Assembly (NCBI GenBank): GCA_029262235.1
Contig: JAJCZU010000001.1
Span: 1 to 64,000, forward strand
Length of the DNA: 64,000 nt
Reading direction: 5' to 3'
DNA from: Candidatus Eiseniibacteriota bacterium
Lineage (GTDB): Bacteria > Orphanbacterota > Orphanbacteria > Orphanbacterales > Orphanbacteraceae
The position numbers and the translations under genes are program-made. A model generated the notes under the pieces. The model saw nothing but the letters and a program-made list of their open reading frames with translations. It made no database searches and had not been told where the DNA came from. This document shows, one piece after another, positions 1 through 9,410 of the stretch. Every line of letters starts with the position of its first letter. Position 1 is the first letter of the stretch.

Positions 1-17
1 GGGGGGGGCCCGCGTGG

Positions 18-104
18 CTCGCCTTCGCCTTCGCCCTGTCGGCCCTGCTGACTGGGGCGGCGAAACCGGAGCGCCGTGCCCCCGGTCATCCAATGGGGCT
101 CAGG
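18..104 (+). repeat. Dispersed repeat family B, copy 1
   Basis: ctcgccttcgccttcgccctgtcgg ... tccaatggggctcagg; the same end blocks occur at 700-796 (inverted) and 44233-44330. Confidence 0.7.
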
Positions 105-151
105 CGGCCAGGAGACCACGCTACCCCCCGCCCCCCCAGACCCCGCGTGAC

Positions 152-281
152 AAAGGGGGGAGGAAGAGGCGGAAGGAGCAGGAAAGAAGGAGCAGGAAAG
201 AAGGGGGGAACGCGGAAGGAGGAAGAGGGAGAAGAAAGAGGAAGGAAGAAGAGGAGAAGAAAGGGGGAGGGAGAAAAGGAG
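152..281. repeat. Interrupted homopurine tract (~130 bp, A/G on + strand), preceded by C-rich stretch
   Basis: Read directly: aaaggggggaggaagaggcggaaggagcaggaaag...gaaagggggagggagaaaagga with only a few pyrimidine interruptions. Confidence 0.9.
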
Positions 282-699
282 CTGGGTCAGTACATGTCCA
301 GCATCTTAAGAGGAGGGCGGGAGGTTTCGCTCCGCGAGAAATTCGTCCAGCCTTGTCCTTCTCCACGGCAGTTTGACGGTGATCGTATTGCCATACAGAA
401 CCTGGCCGCCGAGTCGCCCGACCAACACATGGCCCGCGAACTCGACCGCGGGCTCCGATCGAAGGCGCTCGGTGGCCGCATCGGCTCGCGCGGCGGCGGA
501 TACGGATAGGTTGCGCACGATATTGGCAGCAATGCCGCGATCAGAATGGCGAGTCTTGCGTGGATGTCAATCTCCAGGGGGCTGATTGCAGTCTCAAGCA
601 TACCACGCAGACTGATCTCTCCGTTACTTCGTGCGCCTGCGATGGGTTCGGGTCGAGACGCTTTCTCTCTGGTGACGTGTGCGCCCGGGCCGTGGGTGA

Positions 700-796
700 A
701 CGGGTCCCCGCAGCCTGAGCCCCATTGGAGGACCGCGGACCGGATGTTGCCGTTTCGAGTTCCATGAACCACGGTCCGACAGGGCGAAGGCGAGGA
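700..796 (-). repeat. Dispersed repeat family B, copy 2
   Basis: Reverse complement reads ctcctcgccttcgccctgtcggaccg...tcctccaatggggctcaggctgcggggacccg. Confidence 0.75.
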
Positions 797-873
797 GACC
801 CGTCCTCCCGCGGCCACCCAAGGGCGCACCCCGGCGACCGAGCAGACAAAGAACGTCTCTACCCGACTCGCAT

Positions 874-2163
874 TTACATCGCGCGTTGCTGGAGGTCGAA
901 GCTGCCCTGCGCCCATGCGGTCGCGTCGATGTAGGCCTGGAAGATCTCATCGGGCGCGAGCCCGAGATCCATCGCGATCTTCCAGACTCCGTCGAAGTCG
1001 GCCCGTTCGTATCGGATCACGAGGTCGAGGACGCTCCGCTGGCGCGAGGGTTCGCCGGCAAGCGCGCCCTTCAGCGCGGGGCCGAGCGGAATGTCTTCGA
1101 TGATCTTGTCGAGGGGCATGTCCATCATCGCGTCGAGAAGCGAGAACATGCCCATCAGGAAGTACTCCTTGGACTCTTTGCCGCGCTTCAGCGCCCGGGA
1201 CAGAAGCTCGCACATGCGCGCGCGGGTGAGCGCGATCACGTTCAGCTCGTCGGGCTTTTCGTTGCCCATCGTCCCCATCGTCACGAATGTGGCCCAGGTA
1301 CGAATCTCCTGGGTGCCCATCTGCACGAGCGCGTGACGGATGGACGTGATCGGGGAAATCCACCCGAAGTAGGCGGAGTTGATGAACTGCATCAATTTGA
1401 ACGTAAGTGCCGGGTCGCGCGAGATGATCTCTTCGAGCGATTTGTAGTCGAGCTCACGCCTCTGCAGATCCATGATGAGCTGCAGGTGCTGCGTGCCGGC
1501 CTCACTGAGTCGCTTCCGCTTGATCGTTTCGGGTTTCGCGAAGAAGTAGCCCTGAAAGTAGTGGAAACCGTCCTGAAGGGCTCGCTTGAACTCACCTTCT
1601 TCTTCCACTTTCTCAGCGAGGATATGTTTGTCGCGGCTCAGAAAGTCGTCCGCCATTTTCTGGCGCTGTTCCGCGTTGGTCCCGTGAAAATCGATCTTGA
1701 TAATGTCGGCTGCTTCGATCAGCGGATCGTAGTTCTCCTGTCCGACGAAATCGTCGATCGCAATCTTGTATCCGTCCATGCGGAGTTCGACGAGCTTCTC
1801 GATGATCCTGGGTTCGGGCTCGACGGTCTCGAGCACTTCGGCAACAACGACGTCAGCCGGGAGCGAACGAATCTGGTCCGTGAGAATGGCTTCGCGGTCG
1901 AGGTTCACGAACGCGGGCTTGCCGCCGGTCAGGGTCCGCATGCCGAACAGCAGGGTCGCGTTGGAAAGCACGTGCGACGTAATTTCGAGCGGAGACATCG
2001 AGCCGGACGAATCTGTCGCATCGGCAGCGCCGCGATACAGAAGCTCGTATGCGAATACTTTTTTCCGGCGATCGAAGATCGGCTGGCGCGCTAGGAAAGT
2101 GTGCACCTGTCCCATCCTTTCCTCAGGGTTCCCTTGGTCAGAGGTCGTGAGGGGTTCGGGCAT
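874..2163 (-). CDS. EAL/HDOD domain signal-transduction protein (YuxH-like)
   Basis: ARQPIFDRRKKVFAYELLYRG N-terminus and HDOD-type core (SRDPALTFKLMQFINSAYFGW...SIRHALVQMGTQEIRTW). Start at 2163 or 2115 (MGQVHTFLARQ). Confidence 0.85.
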   Translation of the reverse strand: MPEPLTTSDQGNPEERMGQVHTFLARQPIFDRRKKVFAYELLYRGAADATDSSGSMSPLEITSHVLSNATLLFGMRTLTGGKPAFVNLDREAILTDQIRSLPADVVVAEVLETVEPEPRIIEKLVELRMDGYKIAIDDFVGQENYDPLIEAADIIKIDFHGTNAEQRQKMADDFLSRDKHILAEKVEEEGEFKRALQDGFHYFQGYFFAKPETIKRKRLSEAGTQHLQLIMDLQRRELDYKSLEEIISRDPALTFKLMQFINSAYFGWISPITSIRHALVQMGTQEIRTWATFVTMGTMGNEKPDELNVIALTRARMCELLSRALKRGKESKEYFLMGMFSLLDAMMDMPLDKIIEDIPLGPALKGALAGEPSRQRSVLDLVIRYERADFDGVWKIAMDLGLAPDEIFQAYIDATAWAQGSFDLQQRAM

Positions 2164-2207
2164 ATGCTTCAGTTTTCGGCACGAAGAGCCGTGTCTGTTA
2201 GGGATGC

Positions 2208-3278
2208 TTACGGGGCGCAGGAAGTCTGCTGGCCGAGATCGCTCCACTCCTGCAGCACTTCGGGGGCGAGATGCTGCAGAAAGGATACGTTGCGGCATGC
2301 GTCCGTGATGATGCGGAGGTTCTCGACGGGGTCGTACGGAACGAGGTGTTCATTCAGGTTGCCCGCGACGTCAGCATTCAGGTCGAGGAAGCGAACGGGG
2401 GTGTCGCACGCGAAATCGGCATCGGTGAACGCGAAGTACTTGCGCGCCGACGAGCGGAACGTCTTGTAGTGAACGACGCGGTTCCGAATGTCGTAAACGA
2501 TGGACCACTTCGTGCGTGAACCTTGCGACACCTCGGCCAGCGTCGCGAACGCGTGTTCGATCGGATCGCTCACTTCGTTCCGCCAGCTGTCGGCTCCGCG
2601 CACGAAACGGTCGAGCGAAGCGCCGGTCTTCATGGGGCGTTTGCTTCCCCCGAAACCCTTGTGCTGGCGCAGGTACTTCGCGGACCGGTCGTAGCGGTCG
2701 TTGGCGAGAACCGGCGCCACGAGGTCATCGCCGGTATGCGCCACGAGGGCGCCGTCCAGAAACTCGACGGTCGCCACCGCGCCCGAGGCATCCGCCACGA
2801 GGAAATGACAGCGCCCGCTGGAGTGGTCCGTAATGCGGATCTCACCATCGCTCGCGAGCAGTTCGGCCACGCTTTCCTTGTTGTCGAGCTGGTACTGAAT
2901 CCAGGTGAGAAGCGAAACCGAGGGGCGGTCATCGGGCTCGGGGTATTTCGTTTCGTTCAGCCAGAGCAGTTCGATCACAAGCCCCGCTTCGTTCATGCCT
3001 CCCGAAGGGAATTCGCGCCCGAACTGGTTAAACGTCGTGCTCCCGAAACGGGAGGTCCACGAAATCGTGCGTCCCCCGTCCGTGGTCTGGTCGGACTGCT
3101 TCGCGACGCCGCGCTTGTTCACGACGAAAAGCCCCGCATCGGCGGACCAGTCGTAGTTCTTGCCGAAGATCAGCGCCCCCGCGTTCTCGACGCAGAATGT
3201 CGTGCAGGCCGGGGAGGGCGCGGGAAACGACGCAAAGGCCAGCAGCACGGTCAGCAGAAAAAGGCGGAACACGAGCAC
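2208..3278 (-). CDS. Secreted linear-amide C-N hydrolase (choloylglycine/penicillin V acylase-like Ntn hydrolase)
   Basis: Signal peptide followed by CTTFCVENAGALIFGKNYDW, with a candidate N-terminal Cys nucleophile. Confidence 0.8.
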   Translation of the reverse strand: MLVFRLFLLTVLLAFASFPAPSPACTTFCVENAGALIFGKNYDWSADAGLFVVNKRGVAKQSDQTTDGGRTISWTSRFGSTTFNQFGREFPSGGMNEAGLVIELLWLNETKYPEPDDRPSVSLLTWIQYQLDNKESVAELLASDGEIRITDHSSGRCHFLVADASGAVATVEFLDGALVAHTGDDLVAPVLANDRYDRSAKYLRQHKGFGGSKRPMKTGASLDRFVRGADSWRNEVSDPIEHAFATLAEVSQGSRTKWSIVYDIRNRVVHYKTFRSSARKYFAFTDADFACDTPVRFLDLNADVAGNLNEHLVPYDPVENLRIITDACRNVSFLQHLAPEVLQEWSDLGQQTSCAP

Positions 3279-3733
3279 CTCGCTTGTCGGATGCGGAGTC
3301 GAAGCCGCGGACGAACCGCGGGGAACCGCAGGGGAACCTTGGACGAACCACGGGGCGGCACCGGGGATGCGCCATCATAACAAATGACGCCCGACAATTG
3401 GCGGCTGGAGGCGTGCGGCCCGGGATCATGAATGGATGCGATATCCCGGGGGGCAGGCTGCCGCCGTCAGGTTGAATCGGTTAAGAATCTCCGAAAAACA
3501 GGAACGAGTGTGCATGTGATATCGGGTCTTTAGTACCGATTCGGCGGCGGTCGTGATCGAGGGGTCGCAGCACGGCAAGCTAAACCGATGCATATCAATC
3601 GGTTAAAAATACTTTTCGCCCGGCTTCCGATTGGCGTTCCGGTTGCATTCTTTTCGCAATTCAGAGGCGTGCAGACATGTTCGCCGCCTCCAATCGGCCG
3701 TGGTGGCCGGTTCGAAAGAGGAGTTCAATTCCA

Positions 3734-3847
3734 ATGAAGAAGACGAATAAGTCAACGAAGAAGACGGCAGCCCCGAAAGCCGGCGCGAAGAAAACGACGA
3801 GCTCGGCCTCGACGGCTTCCGCCAAAAAAGCCAAAGGCAAGCGCTAA
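3734..3847 (+). CDS. Small lysine/alanine-rich basic protein (37 aa), histone H1-like composition
   Basis: ATG..TAA encoding MKKTNKSTKKTAAPKAGAKKTTSSASTASAKKAKGKR; AGGAG ~10 nt upstream; terminator-like hairpin ~95 bp downstream; below ORF-track length cutoff. Confidence 0.6.
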   Translation: MKKTNKSTKKTAAPKAGAKKTTSSASTASAKKAKGKR

Positions 3848-3941
3848 GCTTCCAAGACCCATCGGAACGGTCCCGGCCGCGCACCTCGGAGGGACACGGC
3901 AGGCCGTTCCTCATGATCAGTGAAAGCTGGTCATGCGTAAT

Positions 3942-3974
3942 AAGCCCGGCGATCTCAGGATCGTCGGGCTTTCT
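3942..3974 (+). terminator. Rho-independent-type hairpin
   Basis: aagcccggcgatc-tcag-gatcgtcgggctt followed by tct. Confidence 0.65.
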
Positions 3975-4067
3975 CGTTTCCGCGCATTCCCTTTACCGCC
4001 CCGGCCCCTCCATGATAATTCTTTAAGTTCATTGAACTTGCTGTCTGCCACGGTTTAAAGGAACGCC

Positions 4068-5675
4068 ATGATCCCACTGAGCTCGCATGTGAATCCGAAC
4101 GCGGCCGAATTCCGCGCGAACCGGGAGCACTACGAAACGTTGCGCCGCGATCTCAAAGAGCAGCTCGCGCAGGTGCGGAAGGGCGGCTCCGAAAAGGCGC
4201 ATTCCCTGCACGAGAAGCGCGGCAAGCTCTTCGTGCGGAAGCGGATCGAACGGCTGCTCGACCCGGACACGCCGTTTCTCGAGCTCTCGGCCCTGGCCGC
4301 GCACGGTCTCTACAAGGGCGACGTGCCGTCGGCCGGCATCGTGGCCGGGATCGGACGCGTGTCGGGCAAGATCTGCATGATTCTCGGAAACGACGCGACC
4401 GTGAAGGGCGGGACGTACTATCCCGCGACGATCCGTAAGCACATCCGCATGCAGGAGATCGCGCTCGAAAATCATCTGCCCACGATTTATCTGGTGGATT
4501 CGGGCGGCGTGTTTCTGCCGATGCAGGACGAGGTCTTCCCCGACAAGGAGCACTTCGGCCGCATCTTCTACAATCAGGCGGTCATGTCGTCGAAGCGAAT
4601 TTCACAGGTCGCGGTCGTCATGGGCATGTGCACCGCGGGCGGCGCGTACGTGCCGGCGATGTGCGACGAAAACGTGATCGTCAACGGCACCGGCACGATC
4701 TATCTTGCCGGGCCACCGCTCGTAAAGGCCGCGACCGGCGAGGAAGTGTCGCCGGAAGACCTCGGCGGCGGGCCGATGCACTCGCGCATCTCCGGCGTTA
4801 CGGATCACCTCGCCGCGAACGATGACGAAGCGCTGGAGCGGGCGCGCCAGATTCTCGAATGCGTGCCGCAGGAACCGCGCGTGCGTTTCGACTGGGACGA
4901 ACCCGAAGAACCGCTCTACTCACCGGACGAAATCTGCGGCCTCCTGCCCAAAGACACGAAGCAGCCGTACGACGTGCGCGAAGTGATTGCGCGCCTCGTG
5001 GACGGCTCGCGCTTTCACGAGTTCAAGGCCGAGTACGGGGCGACCCTCGTCTGCGGATTTGCGCGCTGGATGGGGTGCCTCGTGGGAATCGTTGCGAACA
5101 ATGGTGTGCTGTTTTCGGAGTCGGCGCTGAAAGGCGCCCACTTCATCGAACTCTGCGGGCAGCGCAACATTCCGCTCGTCTTTCTGCAGAACATCACCGG
5201 CTTCATGGTCGGCAAACGATACGAGCAGGGCGGAATCGCGAAGGACGGCGCGAAGATGGTGCAGGCTGTCGCGACCGCGCCGGTGCCGCGCTTCACCGTG
5301 ATCATCGGCGGCTCGCACGGCGCGGGCAACTACGCCATGTGCGGGCGCGGGTATCTGCCGCGCTTTCTGTTCACGTGGCCCAACGCCCGGATCTCGGTCA
5401 TGGGCGCCGATCAGGCGGCGAGCGTGCTTGTCACCGTGCAGGAGCAGAAGCTCGCGCGCGAGGGTAAGACGCTGACGCCCGAAGAGGCTGCGGCGATCGC
5501 CGATCCCATCAAGGAAAAGTACGAACGTGAAGGGCACCCTTACTATGCGACCGCGCGCCTCTGGGACGACGGTATTCTCGATCCGTCAGAAACGCGCGAA
5601 GCGATCGGACTCTGCCTGGCCGTTTCAGAACACGCGCCGCAGGTGAAGCAGGAGTACCCGGTCTTTCGGATGTAA
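4068..5675 (+). CDS. liuB: Acyl-CoA carboxylase carboxyltransferase, probable methylcrotonyl-CoA carboxylase beta subunit
   Basis: Carboxyltransferase motifs ([54 protein letters not shown]) and operon context with HMG-CoA lyase. Confidence 0.9.
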   Translation: MIPLSSHVNPNAAEFRANREHYETLRRDLKEQLAQVRKGGSEKAHSLHEKRGKLFVRKRIERLLDPDTPFLELSALAAHGLYKGDVPSAGIVAGIGRVSGKICMILGNDATVKGGTYYPATIRKHIRMQEIALENHLPTIYLVDSGGVFLPMQDEVFPDKEHFGRIFYNQAVMSSKRISQVAVVMGMCTAGGAYVPAMCDENVIVNGTGTIYLAGPPLVKAATGEEVSPEDLGGGPMHSRISGVTDHLAANDDEALERARQILECVPQEPRVRFDWDEPEEPLYSPDEICGLLPKDTKQPYDVREVIARLVDGSRFHEFKAEYGATLVCGFARWMGCLVGIVANNGVLFSESALKGAHFIELCGQRNIPLVFLQNITGFMVGKRYEQGGIAKDGAKMVQAVATAPVPRFTVIIGGSHGAGNYAMCGRGYLPRFLFTWPNARISVMGADQAASVLVTVQEQKLAREGKTLTPEEAAAIADPIKEKYEREGHPYYATARLWDDGILDPSETREAIGLCLAVSEHAPQVKQEYPVFRM

Positions 5676-5687
5676 GAATACGAAACC

Positions 5688-6470
5688 ATGAAATATATAC
5701 GTAGAGAAATCAAAGGTGATCGCGCCACGATCACGATCGACCGTCCCGATGTCCGTAACGCCTTGAATGGCGAGGTGCTGACGGAGCTCCGCGCGGCGTT
5801 CGACGAAGTGGGCGCCGATCCGAATGTGCGCGTCGTCGTGCTGCGCGGCGAGGGGAAGTCGTTCTGCGCCGGCGCCGACATCGCGTGGATGCGCGCCAGC
5901 GTCGACAAGAGCGTGGCCGAGAACGAAGAAGAAACGCGCGGCATCGCAGCCGCCCTGCGCGCCATCGACGAATGCGTGAAGCCCGTGATCGCGCGCGTTC
6001 ACGGGGCCGCGATCGGTGGCGGCGCCGGCCTTGTCGGTGCGTGCGATATCGTCGTAACCGCGGACAACGCGAAATTCGGGTTCACCGAAGTGCGCCTCGG
6101 GATCATTCCTGCCGCGATCTCTACTTTCGTGCTCGCGAAAATCGGCGCGAACCATGCGCGTCGCTATTTTCTGACCGGCGAAGTGTTCGGCGCCGACGCC
6201 GCGTTTCATATCGGCCTTGCGGACGAAGTCGTCAAAGAGGGCGAACTCGACCAGGCAGTCGACGCCATCGCCGATGCCATCGCCATGAACGGCCCGCGCG
6301 CCGTGGAGGCGGCGAAAAAAATGATTCGCGATGTCGCCCCGCTCTCCCGGGAAGACGCGATCGCCGAAACGACGAAACGTATCGCGAAGCTCCGCACGTC
6401 ACCGGAAGGGCAGGAGGGGCTCCGCGCCTTCCTCGAGAAACGTCGCGCCTCCTGGCTCGAGGAGTCGTAG
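5688..6470 (+). CDS. liuC: Enoyl-CoA hydratase/isomerase family, probable methylglutaconyl-CoA hydratase
   Basis: Crotonase motifs (RNALNGEVLTEL, LRGEGKSFCAGADIAWM, HGAAIGGGAGLVGACDIV); operon context. Confidence 0.87.
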   Translation: MKYIRREIKGDRATITIDRPDVRNALNGEVLTELRAAFDEVGADPNVRVVVLRGEGKSFCAGADIAWMRASVDKSVAENEEETRGIAAALRAIDECVKPVIARVHGAAIGGGAGLVGACDIVVTADNAKFGFTEVRLGIIPAAISTFVLAKIGANHARRYFLTGEVFGADAAFHIGLADEVVKEGELDQAVDAIADAIAMNGPRAVEAAKKMIRDVAPLSREDAIAETTKRIAKLRTSPEGQEGLRAFLEKRRASWLEES

Positions 6471-6473
6471 CGC

Positions 6474-8003
6474 GTGGCGAAGTCCAGTAGCACAAAATCC
6501 AGTAGCACCAAGACCGGCAACACGAAGACCAGACGCATTCGCAAGGTGCTGATCGCGAATCGCGGCGAGATCGCCGTCCGCGTTGCGCGCACGCTGCGCG
6601 AGATGGGCATCGCCTCCGTTGCCGTTTACTCGGAAGCCGACGCAGGCGCGCCGCATGTGGAAGCGTGCGATGAAGCGATCGCGATCGGACCGGCGCCCGC
6701 ATCCGAATCGTATCTCGTGCAGGAAAAAATACTCGCCGCCGCACGCGACTGCGGCGCAGACGCCGTTCATCCCGGCTACGGATTTCTTTCGGAGCGCGCT
6801 TCGTTCGCCGAGGCGTGCGAGAAGGCGGGGATCGCGTTCATCGGTCCGGGCCCGGCCGCCATCCGCCTCATGGGGAGCAAGGACGATGCGCGGCGGGCGG
6901 CGGAGAAAGCCGGCGTGCCCGTCGTCCCCGGATCGAAAGGCGCGCTGGCCGACGATGCTGCGATTCTCGCCGTTGTCAACGAGATCGGCGTTCCCGTCAT
7001 GCTGAAAGCCGCGGCCGGCGGGGGTGGTAAGGGAATGCGGCGCATCGAGTCGGCCGAGAACCTGAGCGAACAGGTCGAAAGCGCGCGCCGTGAGGCTGAG
7101 GCCTCGTTCGGCGACGGCGCCCTGCTCGTTGAGAAGCTCGTCTCGCCCGCGCGTCATGTCGAGATTCAGATCATCGGCGACCAGCACGGCAACGTACTCG
7201 CACTCGGCGAGCGCGAATGCTCTCTGCAGCGCCGCTTCCAGAAGATCATCGAAGAGGCGCCGTCCGCCGTCGTCGACGCGAAGCTGCGCGACAAAATGCA
7301 GACCGCGGCCTGCGATCTGGCGCGCGCGGCGGGATACGCGGGCGCAGGCACCGTGGAGTTTCTGCTGCAGGACAACGGCACGTTCTACTTTCTCGAAATG
7401 AACACGCGTTTGCAGGTCGAACACCCGGTCACGGAACTCGTGATGGGCGTCGACCTCGTGCGCATGCAGATCGAAGTGGCCGAAGGGCATCCGCTCGCGA
7501 TCGAAACGCGCGCTCCCCGCGGCCATGCGATTGAAGCGCGGCTCTACGCCGAGAATCCGGACGCCGGGTTTCTGCCGACGTCGGGCCCTGTGCTCGCGCT
7601 GGAGTGGCCGGAAGGCGCGCGCGTCGACCACGGTCTGCGCGAGGGAATGGAAATCGGCACGCATTACGACCCCATGCTCGCGAAAGTCATCGTCTGGGGG
7701 CACGATCGTGAACAGGCACGCGTGAAACTCATCCGCGCGCTCGAAGGGACGATTCTGCTCGGATTCGTTACGAACGTGAACTATCTGATCGACCTGTTGA
7801 GTACGGACGAGTTTCGCGACGCGAAGCTTTCGATCGACCGGTTGCCGGAAGTATCGCCCCCGGCTATGCACGATGCGCTCTTTGCCGCGGCCGCGGCATC
7901 GCGATCGCGCAGCGGGACGAAAGGGCGCAGGGGAGCGGGCGGCCAGTTGAACCGCGCGCCGGGGCCCTGGGATACGATCGGCCGATGGAGGGTGGGCGAA
8001 TGA
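6474..8003 (+). CDS. Biotin carboxylase subunit of acyl-CoA (methylcrotonyl-CoA) carboxylase
   Basis: IRKVLIANRGEIAVRVARTLREMGI, AAAGGGGKGMRRI, FLEMNTRLQVEHPVTELVMGVDLV. GTG start. Confidence 0.92.
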   Translation: MAKSSSTKSSSTKTGNTKTRRIRKVLIANRGEIAVRVARTLREMGIASVAVYSEADAGAPHVEACDEAIAIGPAPASESYLVQEKILAAARDCGADAVHPGYGFLSERASFAEACEKAGIAFIGPGPAAIRLMGSKDDARRAAEKAGVPVVPGSKGALADDAAILAVVNEIGVPVMLKAAAGGGGKGMRRIESAENLSEQVESARREAEASFGDGALLVEKLVSPARHVEIQIIGDQHGNVLALGERECSLQRRFQKIIEEAPSAVVDAKLRDKMQTAACDLARAAGYAGAGTVEFLLQDNGTFYFLEMNTRLQVEHPVTELVMGVDLVRMQIEVAEGHPLAIETRAPRGHAIEARLYAENPDAGFLPTSGPVLALEWPEGARVDHGLREGMEIGTHYDPMLAKVIVWGHDREQARVKLIRALEGTILLGFVTNVNYLIDLLSTDEFRDAKLSIDRLPEVSPPAMHDALFAAAAASRSRSGTKGRRGAGGQLNRAPGPWDTIGRWRVGE

Positions 8004-8464
8004 AGCTCAATCATCGCGGCGAAACGTACGACATTCGCATCGACGGCGAAACGCTCCACATCGCGCAGGCGGGAAGCGAGTCGCGCGCCGTTCCGGTCGC
8101 AATCGAACACGATCGCATTCGCATCGCGGAGCAATCGTTTCCGTTTCGCGCCGTCCGCGATCGAAAGGGAATCTGGGTACACGCGGCGGGCCGCACCGAG
8201 TATTTCGAAATCGCGATCCCCACGGCCGCTGGTGGCCACGCGGGGAACGAGATCCGTTCACCCATGACCGGGCGCGTCGTTTCCTGTCACGTAAAAGAGG
8301 GTGCGGACGTTGCCGAGGGCGATCTTCTCGCTGTCGTAACGGCGATGAAAATGGAGTTTCGAATCGAATCGCCTCGCGCGGCGCGCGTGGCGGAAGTCGC
8401 CTGCGAGGCCGACTCACTCGTCGAGCTCGGCGACCTTCTCGTACGACTCGAGGACGCGGAATGA
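8000..8464 (+). CDS. Biotin carboxyl carrier protein subunit (with BT-like N-terminal part)
   Basis: C-terminal biotinyl domain with VTAMKMEF; ATG overlaps the upstream TGA (ATGA). Confidence 0.88.
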   Translation: MKLNHRGETYDIRIDGETLHIAQAGSESRAVPVAIEHDRIRIAEQSFPFRAVRDRKGIWVHAAGRTEYFEIAIPTAAGGHAGNEIRSPMTGRVVSCHVKEGADVAEGDLLAVVTAMKMEFRIESPRAARVAEVACEADSLVELGDLLVRLEDAE

Positions 8465-9330
8465 GAATTGTCGAAGTCGGGCCGCGCGACGGTCTGCAGA
8501 ATGAAGCGAACACGATCCCGACCGAAGTCAAAGTCGCCTTCGTCGACGCGCTCTCCGCAACGGGTGTCCGGGAAGTCGAGGTCTCCTCGTTCGTCTCGCC
8601 GCAGTGGGTGCCGCAACTCGCTGACGCCGAAGACGTTTTCGCGAAGATCAAGCGCCCGGACGGCGTCATCTTCTCGGCGCTCGTGCCGAACGAGCGCGGT
8701 CTCGAACGAGCCGAAGCGTGCGGCATCGACAAAGTCTCGCTCTTCACGGCCGCGTCCGAATCCTTCAACCAGAAGAACATCAACGCGACAACGGATGAGT
8801 CGATCGATCGATTCCGTCCCGTCGTTGCGGCGACCGATCTCACCACGCGTGCCTACATCAGCACCGCGTTCTGGTGTCCGTACGAAGGGAAGATCGATCC
8901 TGCCGCGGTCGTCCGCGTCGCGTCGCGTCTCACCGATCTCGGCGTCGACGAACTCTCCGTCGCCGACACGATCGGCAAGGCTTCGCCCGCCGACGTCCGC
9001 GTGCTTCTCGATCAACTGCTGCCGATCGCCGTGCCCGTGGCGCTCCACTTTCACGATACCTATGGAATGGCGATCGCCAACGCGCTCACCGCATGGAAGG
9101 AATACGGGATCGAAGTGTTCGACGCTTCCGCCGGTGGACTCGGCGGCTGCCCCTACGCCCCCGGCGCATCGGGAAATGTGGCGACCGAAGATCTCGTGTT
9201 TGCGCTCCGGGCCAGCGGCGCCACGCTCGACCTAGCCCCCCGCGCGTTCGTCGAGGCCGCGCAGATCATCGAACCCCATCTCGGCCGCCCCCTCGAATCC
9301 CATCTCGCCAAAGCCTGCCGCACCGAGTAG
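8461..9330 (+). CDS. mvaB: Hydroxymethylglutaryl-CoA lyase
   Basis: VEVGPRDGLQNE, FHDTYGMAIANAL, DASAGGLGGCPYAPGASGNVATEDLV; ATGA overlap with upstream gene. Confidence 0.93.
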   Translation: MRIVEVGPRDGLQNEANTIPTEVKVAFVDALSATGVREVEVSSFVSPQWVPQLADAEDVFAKIKRPDGVIFSALVPNERGLERAEACGIDKVSLFTAASESFNQKNINATTDESIDRFRPVVAATDLTTRAYISTAFWCPYEGKIDPAAVVRVASRLTDLGVDELSVADTIGKASPADVRVLLDQLLPIAVPVALHFHDTYGMAIANALTAWKEYGIEVFDASAGGLGGCPYAPGASGNVATEDLVFALRASGATLDLAPRAFVEAAQIIEPHLGRPLESHLAKACRTE

Positions 9331-9364
9331 CCCCCCTCTTCTCTTAATGACTCAACTGTTCCGA

Positions 9365-9408
9365 TTCCTTCTCTCCCTCTTTCCCCTCTTTTCCCTCTTC
9401 CCTTCTTC
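9365..9408. repeat. Homopyrimidine tract (left part of family-A composite element)
   Basis: ttccttctctccctctttcccctcttttccctcttcccttcttc. Confidence 0.85.
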
Positions 9409-9410
9409 AA

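Noticed and set aside
14-870. Several short ORFs (60-209 aa) on both strands in the first 870 bp
   Set aside because: Low-complexity GC-rich or homopurine-derived ORFs overlapping repeat sequences; no domains or RBS support
886-2094. 402-aa plus-strand ORF opposite the EAL/HDOD gene
   Set aside because: Antisense shadow ORF with no domain signature
6399-7871. 490-aa minus-strand ORF opposite biotin carboxylase
   Set aside because: Antisense shadow of a strongly conserved enzyme gene
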